Source: Deltaproteobacteria bacterium (GTDB lineage: Bacteria > Myxococcota_A > Polyangia > Polyangiales > Polyangiaceae). From it: a stretch of 64,000 bases of DNA. Under the pieces are notes generated by a model that searched no databases, was not told where the DNA came from, and saw only the letters and a program-made list of their open reading frames with translations. The stretch covers positions 1-64,000 of the forward strand of contig JACRCQ010000004.1 of the NCBI GenBank assembly GCA_016218915.1, read 5' to 3'. Below, one piece after another: positions 27,331-36,136 of the stretch. A program made the translations under genes and the position numbers. How positions within the stretch are numbered: position 1 is the first letter of the stretch; each line of letters begins with the position of its first letter.

Positions 27331-27703
27331 TCATCCGGCTTCCAGAAGCCGCGATCGGCCACGCGAACGCCATCCCCAACCCCGCTCGCACGACATGCAC
27401 CGGCGGCAGCCACCCGAGCCACTCCAATCCGACCTCGACGATCAGCACTGCAAGCATCGAGAGCGACACGATTGCCATCTGCCGCGGCCTCCACTTCGGC
27501 CACGCGAGCGCAGCGCCCAGCGCGATCCCTAGATAGAGCCCGGCGCAGCGCGAGCACACTGCCATCGGCGTGCCGAACAACGTGGCCGTCCGATCCGGAA
27601 GGCGATGGCACTGGTACGTGAGCAGCGTGTCGAGCCACTCGAAATGCCCGAAGAGCACCGCAAGGCAACAGGCCACGATCACGGCCCGTACGATCCGGTT
27701 CAC
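27311..27703 (-). CDS. DUF2085 small membrane protein
   Basis: 130 residues with about four hydrophobic segments. 'YQCHRLPDRTATLFGTPMAV' and 'CSRCAGLYLGIALGAAL' contain the conserved Cys-His and CxRCxG motifs of DUF2085. Function is unknown. It is the last gene of the minus-strand operon and overlaps the glycosylase stop by 4 bp. The last residues ('KLGTGN') are encoded by the terminal inverted repeat of the neighbouring element, and the stop TAG lies directly beside it, so the native C-terminus may have been replaced. Confidence 0.82.
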   Translation of the reverse strand: MNRIVRAVIVACCLAVLFGHFEWLDTLLTYQCHRLPDRTATLFGTPMAVCSRCAGLYLGIALGAALAWPKWRPRQMAIVSLSMLAVLIVEVGLEWLGWLPPVHVVRAGLGMAFAWPIAASGSRMKLGTGN

Positions 27704-28542
27704 TTCTTCTTGTCCGCCACCGGACGGCCGATCTGCGCCATGACCTGCTTCAGATCAGTCCAGACGTCGCGCTTGGCGTCTTCCTTGCGCAGCAGATACG
27801 ACGGGTGGAAGGTCGGCATCACCGGGATGGCTGCGCGGTAGAGCTTCCACTTGCCGCGCATGCGCGTGATGCCTTCCTGCACGCCAAGCAGCCCTTTGAC
27901 CGCAGTGCCGCCCAGGGCCACGATCACCTTGGGATTGATCAGCGCGATCTGCTCCTGCAGATAGGGCAGGCAGGCCGCGATCTCTTCAGGCTCGGGCGTG
28001 CGGTTCTCCGGTGGACGGCACTTGACCACGTTGCAGATGTAGACCTGCTCACGGTCCAGCCCCATGGCGACGATCATCTTGTCGAGCAGTTGGCCTGCCT
28101 TGCCCACGAACGGCTCGCCTTGCGCGTCTTCGTCAGCACCCGGGCCCTCGCCCACGAACATCACCTCGGTGGACGCCGAGCCGCGGGAGAACACTGCTTG
28201 CTTGCGCTGCTTGTGGAGCACGCAGCGGGTGCATGCGCTCGCTTCCTCGGCGAGCTGCTTGAGCCTGGCGATGCGCCCTTCCAGGTCTGCGGGCACCTCG
28301 AACTGAGGACGCTTCGGCTCAGCCGCGACCGGGGGCGGAGGAGGGGGGGCTTGGAACTGCGGAATCGCAATCGCAGGCTTGCGCGGGGCAGGGACAGGTT
28401 CGACCTCAGGCTCTGGAGCCACCACCGCACCCGGCGGAATGCCTGTCGCGCCGCAGCTCCTCTGCCAGAGCAGGTGCTCGCGCACCGCATCTGCCAGCTC
28501 GCGCAGCTCCTCGTCGATCGACTTTTCCTGCTGCTCGGTCAT
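27700..28542 (-). CDS. Family 4 uracil-DNA glycosylase (Fe-S)
   Basis: 280 residues. A Pro-rich N-terminal extension of about 90 residues precedes the catalytic domain. Motif A is 'GEGPGADEDAQGEPFVGKAG'; motif B is 'PTFHPSYLLR'. Four likely cluster cysteines are visible: two in 'ACTRCVL' and one each in 'ICNVVKCRPPENR' and 'AACLPYL'. It removes uracil from DNA after cytosine deamination. It overlaps by 4 bp with both the methyltransferase upstream and the DUF2085 gene downstream, so it is co-translated in the operon. Confidence 0.93.
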   Translation of the reverse strand: MTEQQEKSIDEELRELADAVREHLLWQRSCGATGIPPGAVVAPEPEVEPVPAPRKPAIAIPQFQAPPPPPPVAAEPKRPQFEVPADLEGRIARLKQLAEEASACTRCVLHKQRKQAVFSRGSASTEVMFVGEGPGADEDAQGEPFVGKAGQLLDKMIVAMGLDREQVYICNVVKCRPPENRTPEPEEIAACLPYLQEQIALINPKVIVALGGTAVKGLLGVQEGITRMRGKWKLYRAAIPVMPTFHPSYLLRKEDAKRDVWTDLKQVMAQIGRPVADKKK

Positions 28543-29468
28543 CGGCTCGTGTGTGCGCCATCAGCCGGGCGCGTGCAAGGGGGATCCGCGTCGAACGGGA
28601 TCCCAGCGGTATGCAGGCGTTTCGAGGTGATTTCGATTGCCAGCTCGCCGATGTCGCAACCCACGAACGAGCGATCCAGCTTCGCAGCCACGACCAGGGT
28701 GGTACCGCTTCCACACATCGGGTCGCACACCAACGCGCCGGGCTTGGAGGAGAGAAGGATGATCCTCTCGAGCAGCTTCTCCGGCTTCTGCGTCGGGTAC
28801 CCGGTGCCTTCGGACCGGATTGGCGTGTTGGCAGACATGGCGGGAAGGTCGGTCCAGACGCTGCCGAGCTTGCGCCCCTCGTCGGCGTAGTAGCGGTACG
28901 TCTTGCCATTGATGGCCCGGTCCCGATACTGGCGGCCGTCGGCGTCGACCGACTGGAAGTGCATCTTGAGGCTGGTTGCCGCGAACGACTCTCGAAGCAG
29001 CGGGTGATCGCTGTTCCACACCAGCTCGGACTTGGGACGCGCCGCGTACACGAGCAGCGTCTGGTGCGTGCAGCTCGGCCCCTTCTTGCTTCGCGCTCCG
29101 TTGCCCGGCACCCAGATCACCTCGCCGCGAAAAGCCCCGCGACCAAAGATGCGATCCGCAGCCACCTTGGCTTCGTGGACCGCCCTGTGATCCAGGTGGA
29201 TCCAGACCACGCCATGGGGCGACATCGCCTCGCGCAGCGGCGTGAAGACCCCTTGGAGGAACTCGATGAACGCCTCGACGCTTGGCCAGCGGTCGTCGTA
29301 GGCCACGGGCCCTACGTCTCGTCGGTTTCGCGTCCTCCGCTCGGTCGGGCCGGTTCGCGCGGTGAACGACACGCCCAGATTGAAGGGCGGATCCATGTAG
29401 CAGAGATCGATCGAGCCCGAGTACTGGGACAGGAAGGTCGACGCGTCGGCGTGGGACAGACGGTTCAT
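28539..29468 (-). CDS. Orphan site-specific DNA methyltransferase (beta class, N4-C or N6-A)
   Basis: 309 residues. Catalytic motif IV DPPF (residues 26-29, 'YMDPPFNLGVSF') comes before the SAM-binding motif I 'DPMCGSGTTLVVAAKLDRSF' near residue 240, the beta-class order. 'YPTQKPEKLLERIILLSS' is the conserved motif X-type segment. No restriction endonuclease gene is adjacent, so it is an orphan modification enzyme. Target site unknown. It is embedded in the operon with 4-bp overlaps to mepA upstream and the uracil-DNA glycosylase downstream, which suggests a housekeeping or epigenetic role. Confidence 0.92.
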   Translation of the reverse strand: MNRLSHADASTFLSQYSGSIDLCYMDPPFNLGVSFTARTGPTERRTRNRRDVGPVAYDDRWPSVEAFIEFLQGVFTPLREAMSPHGVVWIHLDHRAVHEAKVAADRIFGRGAFRGEVIWVPGNGARSKKGPSCTHQTLLVYAARPKSELVWNSDHPLLRESFAATSLKMHFQSVDADGRQYRDRAINGKTYRYYADEGRKLGSVWTDLPAMSANTPIRSEGTGYPTQKPEKLLERIILLSSKPGALVCDPMCGSGTTLVVAAKLDRSFVGCDIGELAIEITSKRLHTAGIPFDADPPCTRPADGAHTSR

Positions 29469-30301
29469 GGCTTCATCGGCGGAAGCGTGTCTACCCCGAT
29501 CGCGGCATACACGTCGTTTTCAGCTTCCGGCCAGGGCAGCGAGGGGGGCGACGGCAGCCAGGGCCATTGCGGGCCGCTGTCCTCACAGCCTGCGACCGCC
29601 TGCTCCGGGCTGCAAGCGATGCGAATGTGGAAGTGGTCGTCGTGCGGCAGGGCATTGCGAGGCTGCTGCATCACACACTCCGCGTGCCACACCAGCACCG
29701 GATCCTCGCCGCGGGCCAGGGCGTACTCGGTCAGCAGCGCTTCGAGCGTGCGGCTCACGAACACCCAGACCATTCCCGGCCCAGGCGCTTCGACCAGCCC
29801 TTTGACCAGCGCCCAGTTGCGCGTGAGATCGAACTGCACGAACTGCTGGCCCCGGTTCCCGGCCTGCGCACCAAGGCCGTCAGCGCCGAACTTGACGAAC
29901 CCCGCGGCGTCGATCGGCTCGCCGGACAACGTCGTCATGTAGAAGAGAAGATCCGCATCGCGCCCGGTGCGATGGGAAGCATGGCCAGGAATGCGCCCCC
30001 CTCGCCGGCCGCTAAGGTCGCCGACGTACAGGGGCGGAGAGTTGGGATACTGCCTTCGCACCTCAGAGGACGCGAAGCGGATCGCGTCCACGATCTCCCG
30101 CGTTCCGTAATGCCTCCCGTCGGGATTGAACCAGCGATGCGCCGGACCTTCTTGGGAGAGCATCACGCCATCGGTCAGCACGCCATGGTGAGGCAGCCCG
30201 ACCGTGCCGCGCACAGAGGGAGTGAGCGGCGACGGGACATGGGAGCATCCCATCGCGCAGGCGGCCAGGGCGAGAGAAGCGAGGGTGAGGCGATGGGTCA
30301 T
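29465..30301 (-). CDS. mepA: MepA-like penicillin-insensitive murein endopeptidase (M74)
   Basis: 278 residues with a lipoprotein-type signal (ALAACAMGC). LAS-family zinc ligands are seen in 'GHASHRTGRDADLLFYM' (HxxxxxxD) and 'LPHDDHFHIRIAC' (HxH). The position before 'SHRTGRDADL' and the Cys at the end of the HxH block fit MepA. It would cut D-Ala-meso-DAP cross-links in peptidoglycan in the periplasm. Its ATG follows the histone-fold gene stop with one base between (TAGCATG), and its own stop overlaps the methyltransferase start. Confidence 0.9.
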   Translation of the reverse strand: MTHRLTLASLALAACAMGCSHVPSPLTPSVRGTVGLPHHGVLTDGVMLSQEGPAHRWFNPDGRHYGTREIVDAIRFASSEVRRQYPNSPPLYVGDLSGRRGGRIPGHASHRTGRDADLLFYMTTLSGEPIDAAGFVKFGADGLGAQAGNRGQQFVQFDLTRNWALVKGLVEAPGPGMVWVFVSRTLEALLTEYALARGEDPVLVWHAECVMQQPRNALPHDDHFHIRIACSPEQAVAGCEDSGPQWPWLPSPPSLPWPEAENDVYAAIGVDTLPPMKP

Positions 30302-30302
30302 G

Positions 30303-30827
30303 CTACCGATCCGAACGCTTCAGGATCGCATGGAAGTCCCTGTCCAGCACGGTCTTGCGTCCATCCTGGGCTGCGTTGCGGATCGCCTGCTTGCACAGGT
30401 CCCGCAGATGGTCGCTCAGCACGTCGGTCACGCCATCCGAGGTGTTGAACCCGGAGCGCGCGCGGACATAGGCCTTGAGCTTGGAGACGACCACCAGGAC
30501 GTCGCGCGGCATGGCCCTTTCGTCGACCGCTGCCAGGGGCGTTGCCTCCTTGGCTTGCGGTGCACGAGGCTGCGGCTCGGTCAGCTTGTCCTCTTCTTCG
30601 AGCTGCTGCATGAACACGTCGCGCGTGGGAGATTGCTCCTGCTCGGCCCACGCATCGCGGTGACGAACCACCGGAACGTGCGCGCTGAAGCAGCCCACGC
30701 TGCAGAAGTACAAGGCGGTGTTGCCCCGGTTGCACGTGGTCACGCTGCACCGGTAGTAGGTCTGGCTGAACCCGATCTCCTTGCGGCATGTGCTGCAGTA
30801 GCGAAAGAACGTGGGGGCTTGGGGCAT
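30303..30827 (-). CDS. Zinc-ribbon plus histone-fold DNA-binding protein
   Basis: 174 residues. Residues ~9-55 hold a zinc-binding module: 'YCSTCRKEIGF', 'YRCSVTTCNRG', 'YFCSVGCFSAH' and a later HRD, giving CxxC, CxxxxC, CxxxC and His ligands. A charged linker follows. Residues ~115-170 ('VVVSKLKAYVRARSGFN', 'VTDVLSDHLRDLCKQAI', 'DGRKTVLDRDFHAIL') match the helix-loop-helix order and terminal RKTVxxxD of histone folds in archaea and some bacteria. It probably binds DNA as a dimer. AGGAAGG precedes the ATG. Ten bp separate it from plsB and one base from mepA. The histone call rests on motif reading. Confidence 0.7.
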   Translation of the reverse strand: MPQAPTFFRYCSTCRKEIGFSQTYYRCSVTTCNRGNTALYFCSVGCFSAHVPVVRHRDAWAEQEQSPTRDVFMQQLEEEDKLTEPQPRAPQAKEATPLAAVDERAMPRDVLVVVSKLKAYVRARSGFNTSDGVTDVLSDHLRDLCKQAIRNAAQDGRKTVLDRDFHAILKRSDR

Positions 30828-30837
30828 GGCACCTTCC

Positions 30838-33486
30838 TCAAGCGCGATCGTCGGCGCGCCGCGGCAGGTAGTTGGCGATGCGCGCTTCGATGGCGCGCAC
30901 GGCTTCTGCGTCGTTGAACGACGATGCGAGAGCGATCTTCTTGTCCTCTTGCGGCTCGAGGTATCCCTGGTCGAGCAACGACTGGAACGCGTTGTCGAGG
31001 CACGGACGGCTCAGGGCTTCGCGCCGCTCGATGTCTCCGGCGAGGTACATGCGATCGCCGATGGCGAGCGATCGACGCGCCAGATCCTTGGTCGGCATGG
31101 GGCCTTTGAGGAGCAGCGAAAGGCTTCGCGCTGCCACTCGATACGACTCCACGAAGTTGCGCACCATCGACGCGTACAGCACCACCCACCCGCGCCCGTC
31201 CAGCCCGTCGTGCCCTTCGCCCAGCCCGAGATGGTCGCCCGCCTCGATCACGAGCTCGCCCCGATCGACCATCTGCTGCAGGGTGTCGTCGAAGATCTTC
31301 TCGAAGCTCGCATCAGCCCGGAACATGAACTCGTACTTGAACAGGCGCGAGAGGCGCTGCACGCGCTCGCGTACGACCGTGCGCGAGATCGGCGGCCCAG
31401 GCGGGGCGAGCATGGCAGCGCTGCCCAAGGCGGCAGGCACGAAGTAGTGCAGGATGATGTTCTTGGACAGATCGAGCGCCAGCCGCTTGTTCTCCGGGAC
31501 CGTGTAGATGGAGTCGTCGCCGGTGGAAGCCTTGCCGCTCTTGGCACCGCTTTGCAGGTTCTCGCCTGGAAGGTGCACCTCGACGATTCCCGCACCCCGG
31601 AACATCTCGATCGCTTCGCCCACGCAGGTGGGGCGCACGACGCCTGCCGAAGTTGCAAGCGAAGGAGTCATGCGTGCGCCGAGCGAGCGCAACACCGCAG
31701 CAAGGCGATGGACGCGTGCGACCAGCTCGGTGTGCACCACGCCGCGGCGTCCGTGTGTGAGCAGCGCGAGCGCCACGATGGATCCCGGCGTGACGGCCGT
31801 GGACTTGTTGATCTCGGCCATCACCCGGTAGGCGATACGCGTGGTGAGCTCCCGACGCTTGGCGGGCGTAGGCTTGAGCTCGCGTTTCCAGCCCACTTCC
31901 TGCGCAGCCTGCGACAAGCTCAGGATCTCGCCGAACTGCACGTTGAGGCGTCCGTAGCGCTCCGCAAGGATGCCCATCGCGCGGATGAGCCCTGCGGTAC
32001 TCTCCTTCTTCTTCTCGCCGCCGAGCAGCTCGCGGACATAGGAACCTTCCTCGAGCAGACGCTCGTAGCCGATGCTCACCGGCACGAAGAAGACCTCGCG
32101 GTTGGGAAGGCCGACTGCGGAATCGACGAGCATGTTCAGCAGGCCGACCTTGGGAGCCAGGAGCTTTCCGGTCCGGGAACGCGCCCCTTCCAGGAAGAAC
32201 TCGATCGGCCAGCCGTCCTTGAGCAGCCGCCGCAGGTAGGCATCGACCACGGCCACGTAGAGCCGATCTCCCTTGAAAGAACGTCGGATGAAGAACCCGC
32301 CGCCGCGTCGCAGGATCGCGCCCACAGGGAAGAACGAGAGGTTGTCGCCAGCGGCGATCAGCGGAAGCTGCAGCGAGTTCTCGTACAGAACGTAGGACAG
32401 CAGCAGGTAGTCGATGTGGCTCTTGTGGCTTGGCAGAAGCACGAGCGTGCCGAGCTGTGCAGCCTGCCGGACGCGCTCCAGACCTTCCTTGTCGATCTCG
32501 AGACCTGCGTAGACACGGTTGAGTACGCCCTCGAATACCGCGGTCATGCCCCGGATCGTCTCCGGATCCGGAGAGGCTTCCATCTGCCGCAAGGTAGCGT
32601 AGGCGCGCGCAGTCAGGACCATGCGCTCAGCAGCGCCATCCCCGGCAAGATGCTTGATCGTGCTCTGCAGCTTGGGGCTGCGGATGATCTCGTCGCGCAC
32701 CCGATCGGCCGGCTTGCGGATCGGGCCGACGATCGCACGTCGCTCTCGCTCGATCTTGCGGATGAGCGCGTACGTGCCCCGTCGCACCAGGGTGTCGTCG
32801 CCCTCGCCCTGGTTGAACTTCATGAAATCGAGCAGGGACATCGGCTCGCCGGCCCTGAGCAGCACGTGCTTGTAGTTGAGCAGGAACTGCGCAGCGATGC
32901 GCATGGTGCCCGGCCACTCGCGCGGGCCGAACATGAAGTCGACCCAGGAGCCCTGCAGGGAAGCTGGACGCTTGGACCACACGAAGACCTGGGGCACGAG
33001 CATGATCGGGCGATCGATGTGCCTCTGCAGCTCGAACAGCGTACGGATGAGGTTGTCGCCTTCGGCGGAGACGTATCTCTTGCGATTGCCGATGGTCTTC
33101 TCGAGGAAGGTCGGCGGGCGCTTGAGGAAGAGCGCGGCGGAGCCACCGCTCTGGATGACGCGTGCGAGGCGCTGCTCGGGCGACTCGCGGGTAGATGGGC
33201 GCAGCGCTTCCCTCCACGTTTCGCCGAACGGCTCCAGGAGCCAGAGCCCGAGGTCGTTGGCAAAGCGCACTTCAGGCAGGCCGTGGGCCTTGGTGATGTA
33301 GTCGAGCGCCACGAAGTCGAGGAACGACACGTTGCGCAGGACGTAGGTTACGGGTCCGCGTTCGGCAGCCTCACGGACGATCCGCAGCCAGGTTTCGTCG
33401 ATCTGGATGTGCTCGAAGAATCGACGGTAGGCGGCCCGCAGAACCGAGTTCGGATCATAGGTGCGGGCAAGCGGAGAGGGGCGCAT
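30838..33486 (-). CDS. PlsB-like glycerol-3-phosphate 1-O-acyltransferase
   Basis: About 882 residues from ATG 33486. The acyltransferase block has the four PlsB motifs in order: 'PSHKSHIDYLLLSYVLYE' (HxxxxD, about residue 354), 'GGGFFIRRSFKGD', 'FFLEGARSRTGK' and 'FFVPVSIGYERLLEE'. It would acylate sn-glycerol-3-phosphate at position 1 as the first step of phospholipid synthesis, at the inner membrane. An upstream in-frame start (33759) would overlap the divergent lipoprotein gene and is not favoured. It heads the six-gene minus-strand operon; the next start is only 10 bp beyond its stop. Confidence 0.88.
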   Translation of the reverse strand: MRPSPLARTYDPNSVLRAAYRRFFEHIQIDETWLRIVREAAERGPVTYVLRNVSFLDFVALDYITKAHGLPEVRFANDLGLWLLEPFGETWREALRPSTRESPEQRLARVIQSGGSAALFLKRPPTFLEKTIGNRKRYVSAEGDNLIRTLFELQRHIDRPIMLVPQVFVWSKRPASLQGSWVDFMFGPREWPGTMRIAAQFLLNYKHVLLRAGEPMSLLDFMKFNQGEGDDTLVRRGTYALIRKIERERRAIVGPIRKPADRVRDEIIRSPKLQSTIKHLAGDGAAERMVLTARAYATLRQMEASPDPETIRGMTAVFEGVLNRVYAGLEIDKEGLERVRQAAQLGTLVLLPSHKSHIDYLLLSYVLYENSLQLPLIAAGDNLSFFPVGAILRRGGGFFIRRSFKGDRLYVAVVDAYLRRLLKDGWPIEFFLEGARSRTGKLLAPKVGLLNMLVDSAVGLPNREVFFVPVSIGYERLLEEGSYVRELLGGEKKKESTAGLIRAMGILAERYGRLNVQFGEILSLSQAAQEVGWKRELKPTPAKRRELTTRIAYRVMAEINKSTAVTPGSIVALALLTHGRRGVVHTELVARVHRLAAVLRSLGARMTPSLATSAGVVRPTCVGEAIEMFRGAGIVEVHLPGENLQSGAKSGKASTGDDSIYTVPENKRLALDLSKNIILHYFVPAALGSAAMLAPPGPPISRTVVRERVQRLSRLFKYEFMFRADASFEKIFDDTLQQMVDRGELVIEAGDHLGLGEGHDGLDGRGWVVLYASMVRNFVESYRVAARSLSLLLKGPMPTKDLARRSLAIGDRMYLAGDIERREALSRPCLDNAFQSLLDQGYLEPQEDKKIALASSFNDAEAVRAIEARIANYLPRRADDRA

Positions 33487-33568
33487 CTCGGCCGTTTTCG
33501 CAGGGCTGCCCTGGCAGGTCAATGGTTGCATTGCCGAAGCCCAGCGGGTAGTACCCCCTGTGGCCGCC

Positions 33569-34876
33569 ATGGGCTCGTCTCGATCCTCCCTCCTGCTGAT
33601 CCTCGCCGCAGCTACGCTGTTTCTACCGGCTTGCTGCAAGCACGATCCCAGGCCCTCGATCCCCTCCGAGATCCCGTCTGCCGCTGAGCCTGTCCCTGAA
33701 GCCACTCCGCCGCGCTGCGTCCAGCTCGGCAAGGATGTCCTGGTCGGACCCGCTACCAAGGCCGACGACGATCAGGACTTTCTCCCGTTCGCTGCTGAGA
33801 TCGGCCAGGGCGTGGCCTACGACGATGGTTTTGCGATCGCTGCGTTGAGCAAGGAGGGGCAGGGGACAGCGTCGGTCGTTGCCCTTGTCTCCTCAGACGG
33901 CTCCAAGTCGAGGATCATCAAGCTCGCAGAGTCGCACGGCGACGCTGAGCCTCCGAAGGTCTTCGCCCTGGGCAAGACCGTGGGAGCGGGTGCGCTGGAG
34001 CCGTCGGGCACCAAGCGCTCGCTGCGCCTTGCCAGGGTCGACGGCGAATCCGTGGCGTGGGGTGCTGAGTTCCTGCAGGGAAACGACGAATCTCTCGCGT
34101 TTGATGTGGCGCTCCAGGACAAGCGCGGGGTTGCGGTGTGGGACGATCTGCCCAAGGACCGCGAAGTGAGCGGGATCTACCTGGCAACCTTCGATGCGTC
34201 GACCTTTGCCAGCCCCACGCCGCCGCGCGTGATGACCCTGCCCGGCACCGACGGTGACAATCCGAGGTTGGTGTCACGGCCTGGCGGATTCTGGCTGTTC
34301 TGGGTGGCGCGTCGTCCTGAGTCGAGCGACTTCGATGCTCGCTACCGGGCCGAAGATCTGTCGTACAAATGGCTGGAAGTGATGCCGCTCGACGATCGCG
34401 GCGTGCAGTCCGGAGCCCCGCGCAGGATCAGCTCGGACAGCGGGCACGTGCTCGTCTACGACGTCACCGAAGGGCGCGACGGATCGGCGCTGGTGATGTG
34501 GCGCGACGACGACACGCCCAGTGGATCCGCTGGGGGAAGACTGATGCGCGCGCTGGTGCGTCTGGGCGGCGTGGACGGCCCGGACGTGATCGACGATCCG
34601 AACCTGGGTCCGGGTGCGCCGAACGTGATGCCGGGGTGGCTCGCGGTAGCGGACGCGGCGAGCCCGACGCGCATCGCGCCGATCGCATCGGACGGCTCCT
34701 TCGTCGATCAGCTCGCGAGCGAGCCCTTGATGGGCAACGGCGAGCCCGTGGCCGCCAAGGGAGACGTGCTGCTGGTGTCGCGTCCTTCCGGGCTCGCGGT
34801 GAAGCTGCTGGTGGCAAAGTGCACGCGGGAGGTCAGGGACGCCGGCGTGGATGCGAATCGAGGCGACGCAGACTGA
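33569..34876 (+). CDS. Lipoprotein, function unknown
   Basis: About 435 residues. I start at ATG 33569 ('MGSSRSSLLLILAAATLF'), which gives a clear lipoprotein signal with lipobox LPAC; the frame extends upstream without a better start. The mature part is rich in beta-type repeats with Asp/Gly turns ('VVALVSSDGSKSRIIKL', 'RLVSRPGGFWLFWVARR', 'VYDVTEGRDGSALVMWRD') and could be a propeller, but no family is recognised. It is divergent from plsB (82-bp gap) and 19 bp upstream of a YbgC gene. Confidence 0.6.
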   Translation: MGSSRSSLLLILAAATLFLPACCKHDPRPSIPSEIPSAAEPVPEATPPRCVQLGKDVLVGPATKADDDQDFLPFAAEIGQGVAYDDGFAIAALSKEGQGTASVVALVSSDGSKSRIIKLAESHGDAEPPKVFALGKTVGAGALEPSGTKRSLRLARVDGESVAWGAEFLQGNDESLAFDVALQDKRGVAVWDDLPKDREVSGIYLATFDASTFASPTPPRVMTLPGTDGDNPRLVSRPGGFWLFWVARRPESSDFDARYRAEDLSYKWLEVMPLDDRGVQSGAPRRISSDSGHVLVYDVTEGRDGSALVMWRDDDTPSGSAGGRLMRALVRLGGVDGPDVIDDPNLGPGAPNVMPGWLAVADAASPTRIAPIASDGSFVDQLASEPLMGNGEPVAAKGDVLLVSRPSGLAVKLLVAKCTREVRDAGVDANRGDAD

Positions 34877-34895
34877 GCCTCGTGAGGTGAGCAGG

Positions 34896-35288
34896 ATGGA
34901 GCAGCGCTTTTCGGTACGCGTCTACTACGAGGACACTGACTGCATGGGGCTGGTGTACCACGCCAACTACCTCAAGTACCTCGAGCGCGCCCGCACCGAG
35001 TTCATCGCTGCCATCGGCCCGTCCGTGGTGGAGTGGGCGGACCGCAACGTGATGTTCCCCGTCTACTCCATCAACATCACGTTCAAGTTCCCGGCCCGTC
35101 TCGGCGACCGGCTCGTGGTGATCTCCGACACCTCGCAGACCTCGCCGTATCGCCTGACCTTCAAGCAGCGCATCGAGCGCGAAGGCGACGACAAGGTGAT
35201 CGTGGAAGCGAGCGTGGACATCGTGTGCACGGATCTGAAGGGCAACCTGCGCGACTTCCCCAAGCTGGGCGCTGAGCAGAGAGGGTGA
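34896..35288 (+). CDS. YbgC-type acyl-CoA thioesterase
   Basis: 130 residues with a hotdog fold. 'RVYYEDTDCMGLVYHANYLK' holds the conserved YxxTDxxGxVYHxNY active-site signature with the catalytic Asp. 'YLERARTEFIAAIG' and 'YSINITFKFPARLGDRLVV' follow in the family order. It hydrolyses acyl-CoA thioesters and is often linked to Tol-Pal or lipid metabolism. The ATG at 34896 has GAGGTGAGC upstream. Its stop is overlapped by the GTG start of the next gene. Confidence 0.9.
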   Translation: MEQRFSVRVYYEDTDCMGLVYHANYLKYLERARTEFIAAIGPSVVEWADRNVMFPVYSINITFKFPARLGDRLVVISDTSQTSPYRLTFKQRIEREGDDKVIVEASVDIVCTDLKGNLRDFPKLGAEQRG

Positions 35289-36136
35289 GCGTGGGGGCTG
35301 GCGAACGCATCCGGGTGATCTCCGAGCTCGATCCGGGCGACGGGGCGTTCGACGTGACCGACGATCGCGTGATGGCTGCGTTGCGTGAGGCCGAGGACCG
35401 GCACTTCTGGCATCGGACGCGCAACGAGTGGATCGCAGAGCGTCTGCGAAACGTGGGCGTCTCGAAGGGCGCGCGCATCATCGAGCTGGGATGCGGCGGC
35501 GGCTGCGTGACCGCGCACCTGTCCCGATGCGGCTACGAGGTGGTGGGCGTGGAAGGGCAGCGCGGGCTCGTCGAGCTCGCGGCCTCTCGAGCCTCCGAGG
35601 CTCGCTTCTGGCTTCACGATCTGCGTCGTGGGGTAGGGGAGCTGCCGGAGCGCGGGTTCGACGTGGCCGGTCTCTTCGACGTGATCGAGCACATCGAGCG
35701 TCCGCGCGAGGTGCTCGAGTCCGCGTGCACGCTGGTGCGCGAAGGGGGCATGGTGGTCGGGACCGTGCCTGCGTTGCGAGCGCTGTGGTCGCGGATCGAC
35801 GAGCAGTCGGGGCACAAGACGCGATACGAGGTGGAGACGCTGCGCGAGGTGCTTCGGGGCGTGTCAGGCGCGGAGGTGGTGGAGGTGGTGCCGTTCAACC
35901 GTGCGCTGGTGCCTCTGCTGTGGGTGCAGCGCAAGCTGGTGACGCGGCAGGATCGATCCGGATCCGCGCGCGCAAATCTGGAAGTGCCGCGGGCGCCGGT
36001 CAACGAGCTGATGGCCGGAGTGCTGCGCGCGGAGCGCCGCCTGTCGCGGTGGCTGGACACTCCACGCGTACAAGGGTCATCCCTCTGGTTTGCGATCCGA
36101 GTTGTGCCAAGGGGCGGAGTTGAACCGCCGACCTAG
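35285..36136 (+). CDS. SAM-dependent methyltransferase, C-terminus overlapping a tRNA gene
   Basis: 283 residues from GTG 35285, which overlaps the YbgC stop (GTGA). The class I methyltransferase motif I is 'IIELGCGGGCVTAHLSRCGY', followed by 'VVGVEGQRG' and 'VAGLFDVIEHIERPREVL'. These are typical of small-molecule or quinone/lipid methyltransferases; substrate unknown. The reading frame ends inside the opposite-strand tRNA-Met, and its last residues ('GGVEPPT') are the familiar translation of a tRNA T-arm. The real functional end may be upstream; no earlier in-frame stop exists. Confidence 0.83.
   Translation: MSVGAGERIRVISELDPGDGAFDVTDDRVMAALREAEDRHFWHRTRNEWIAERLRNVGVSKGARIIELGCGGGCVTAHLSRCGYEVVGVEGQRGLVELAASRASEARFWLHDLRRGVGELPERGFDVAGLFDVIEHIERPREVLESACTLVREGGMVVGTVPALRALWSRIDEQSGHKTRYEVETLREVLRGVSGAEVVEVVPFNRALVPLLWVQRKLVTRQDRSGSARANLEVPRAPVNELMAGVLRAERRLSRWLDTPRVQGSSLWFAIRVVPRGGVEPPT

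Noticed and set aside
30811..33687. 958-codon plus-strand open frame opposite plsB
   Set aside because: The minus strand encodes all PlsB motifs; the plus frame has His/Arg/Asp-rich low-information sequence.
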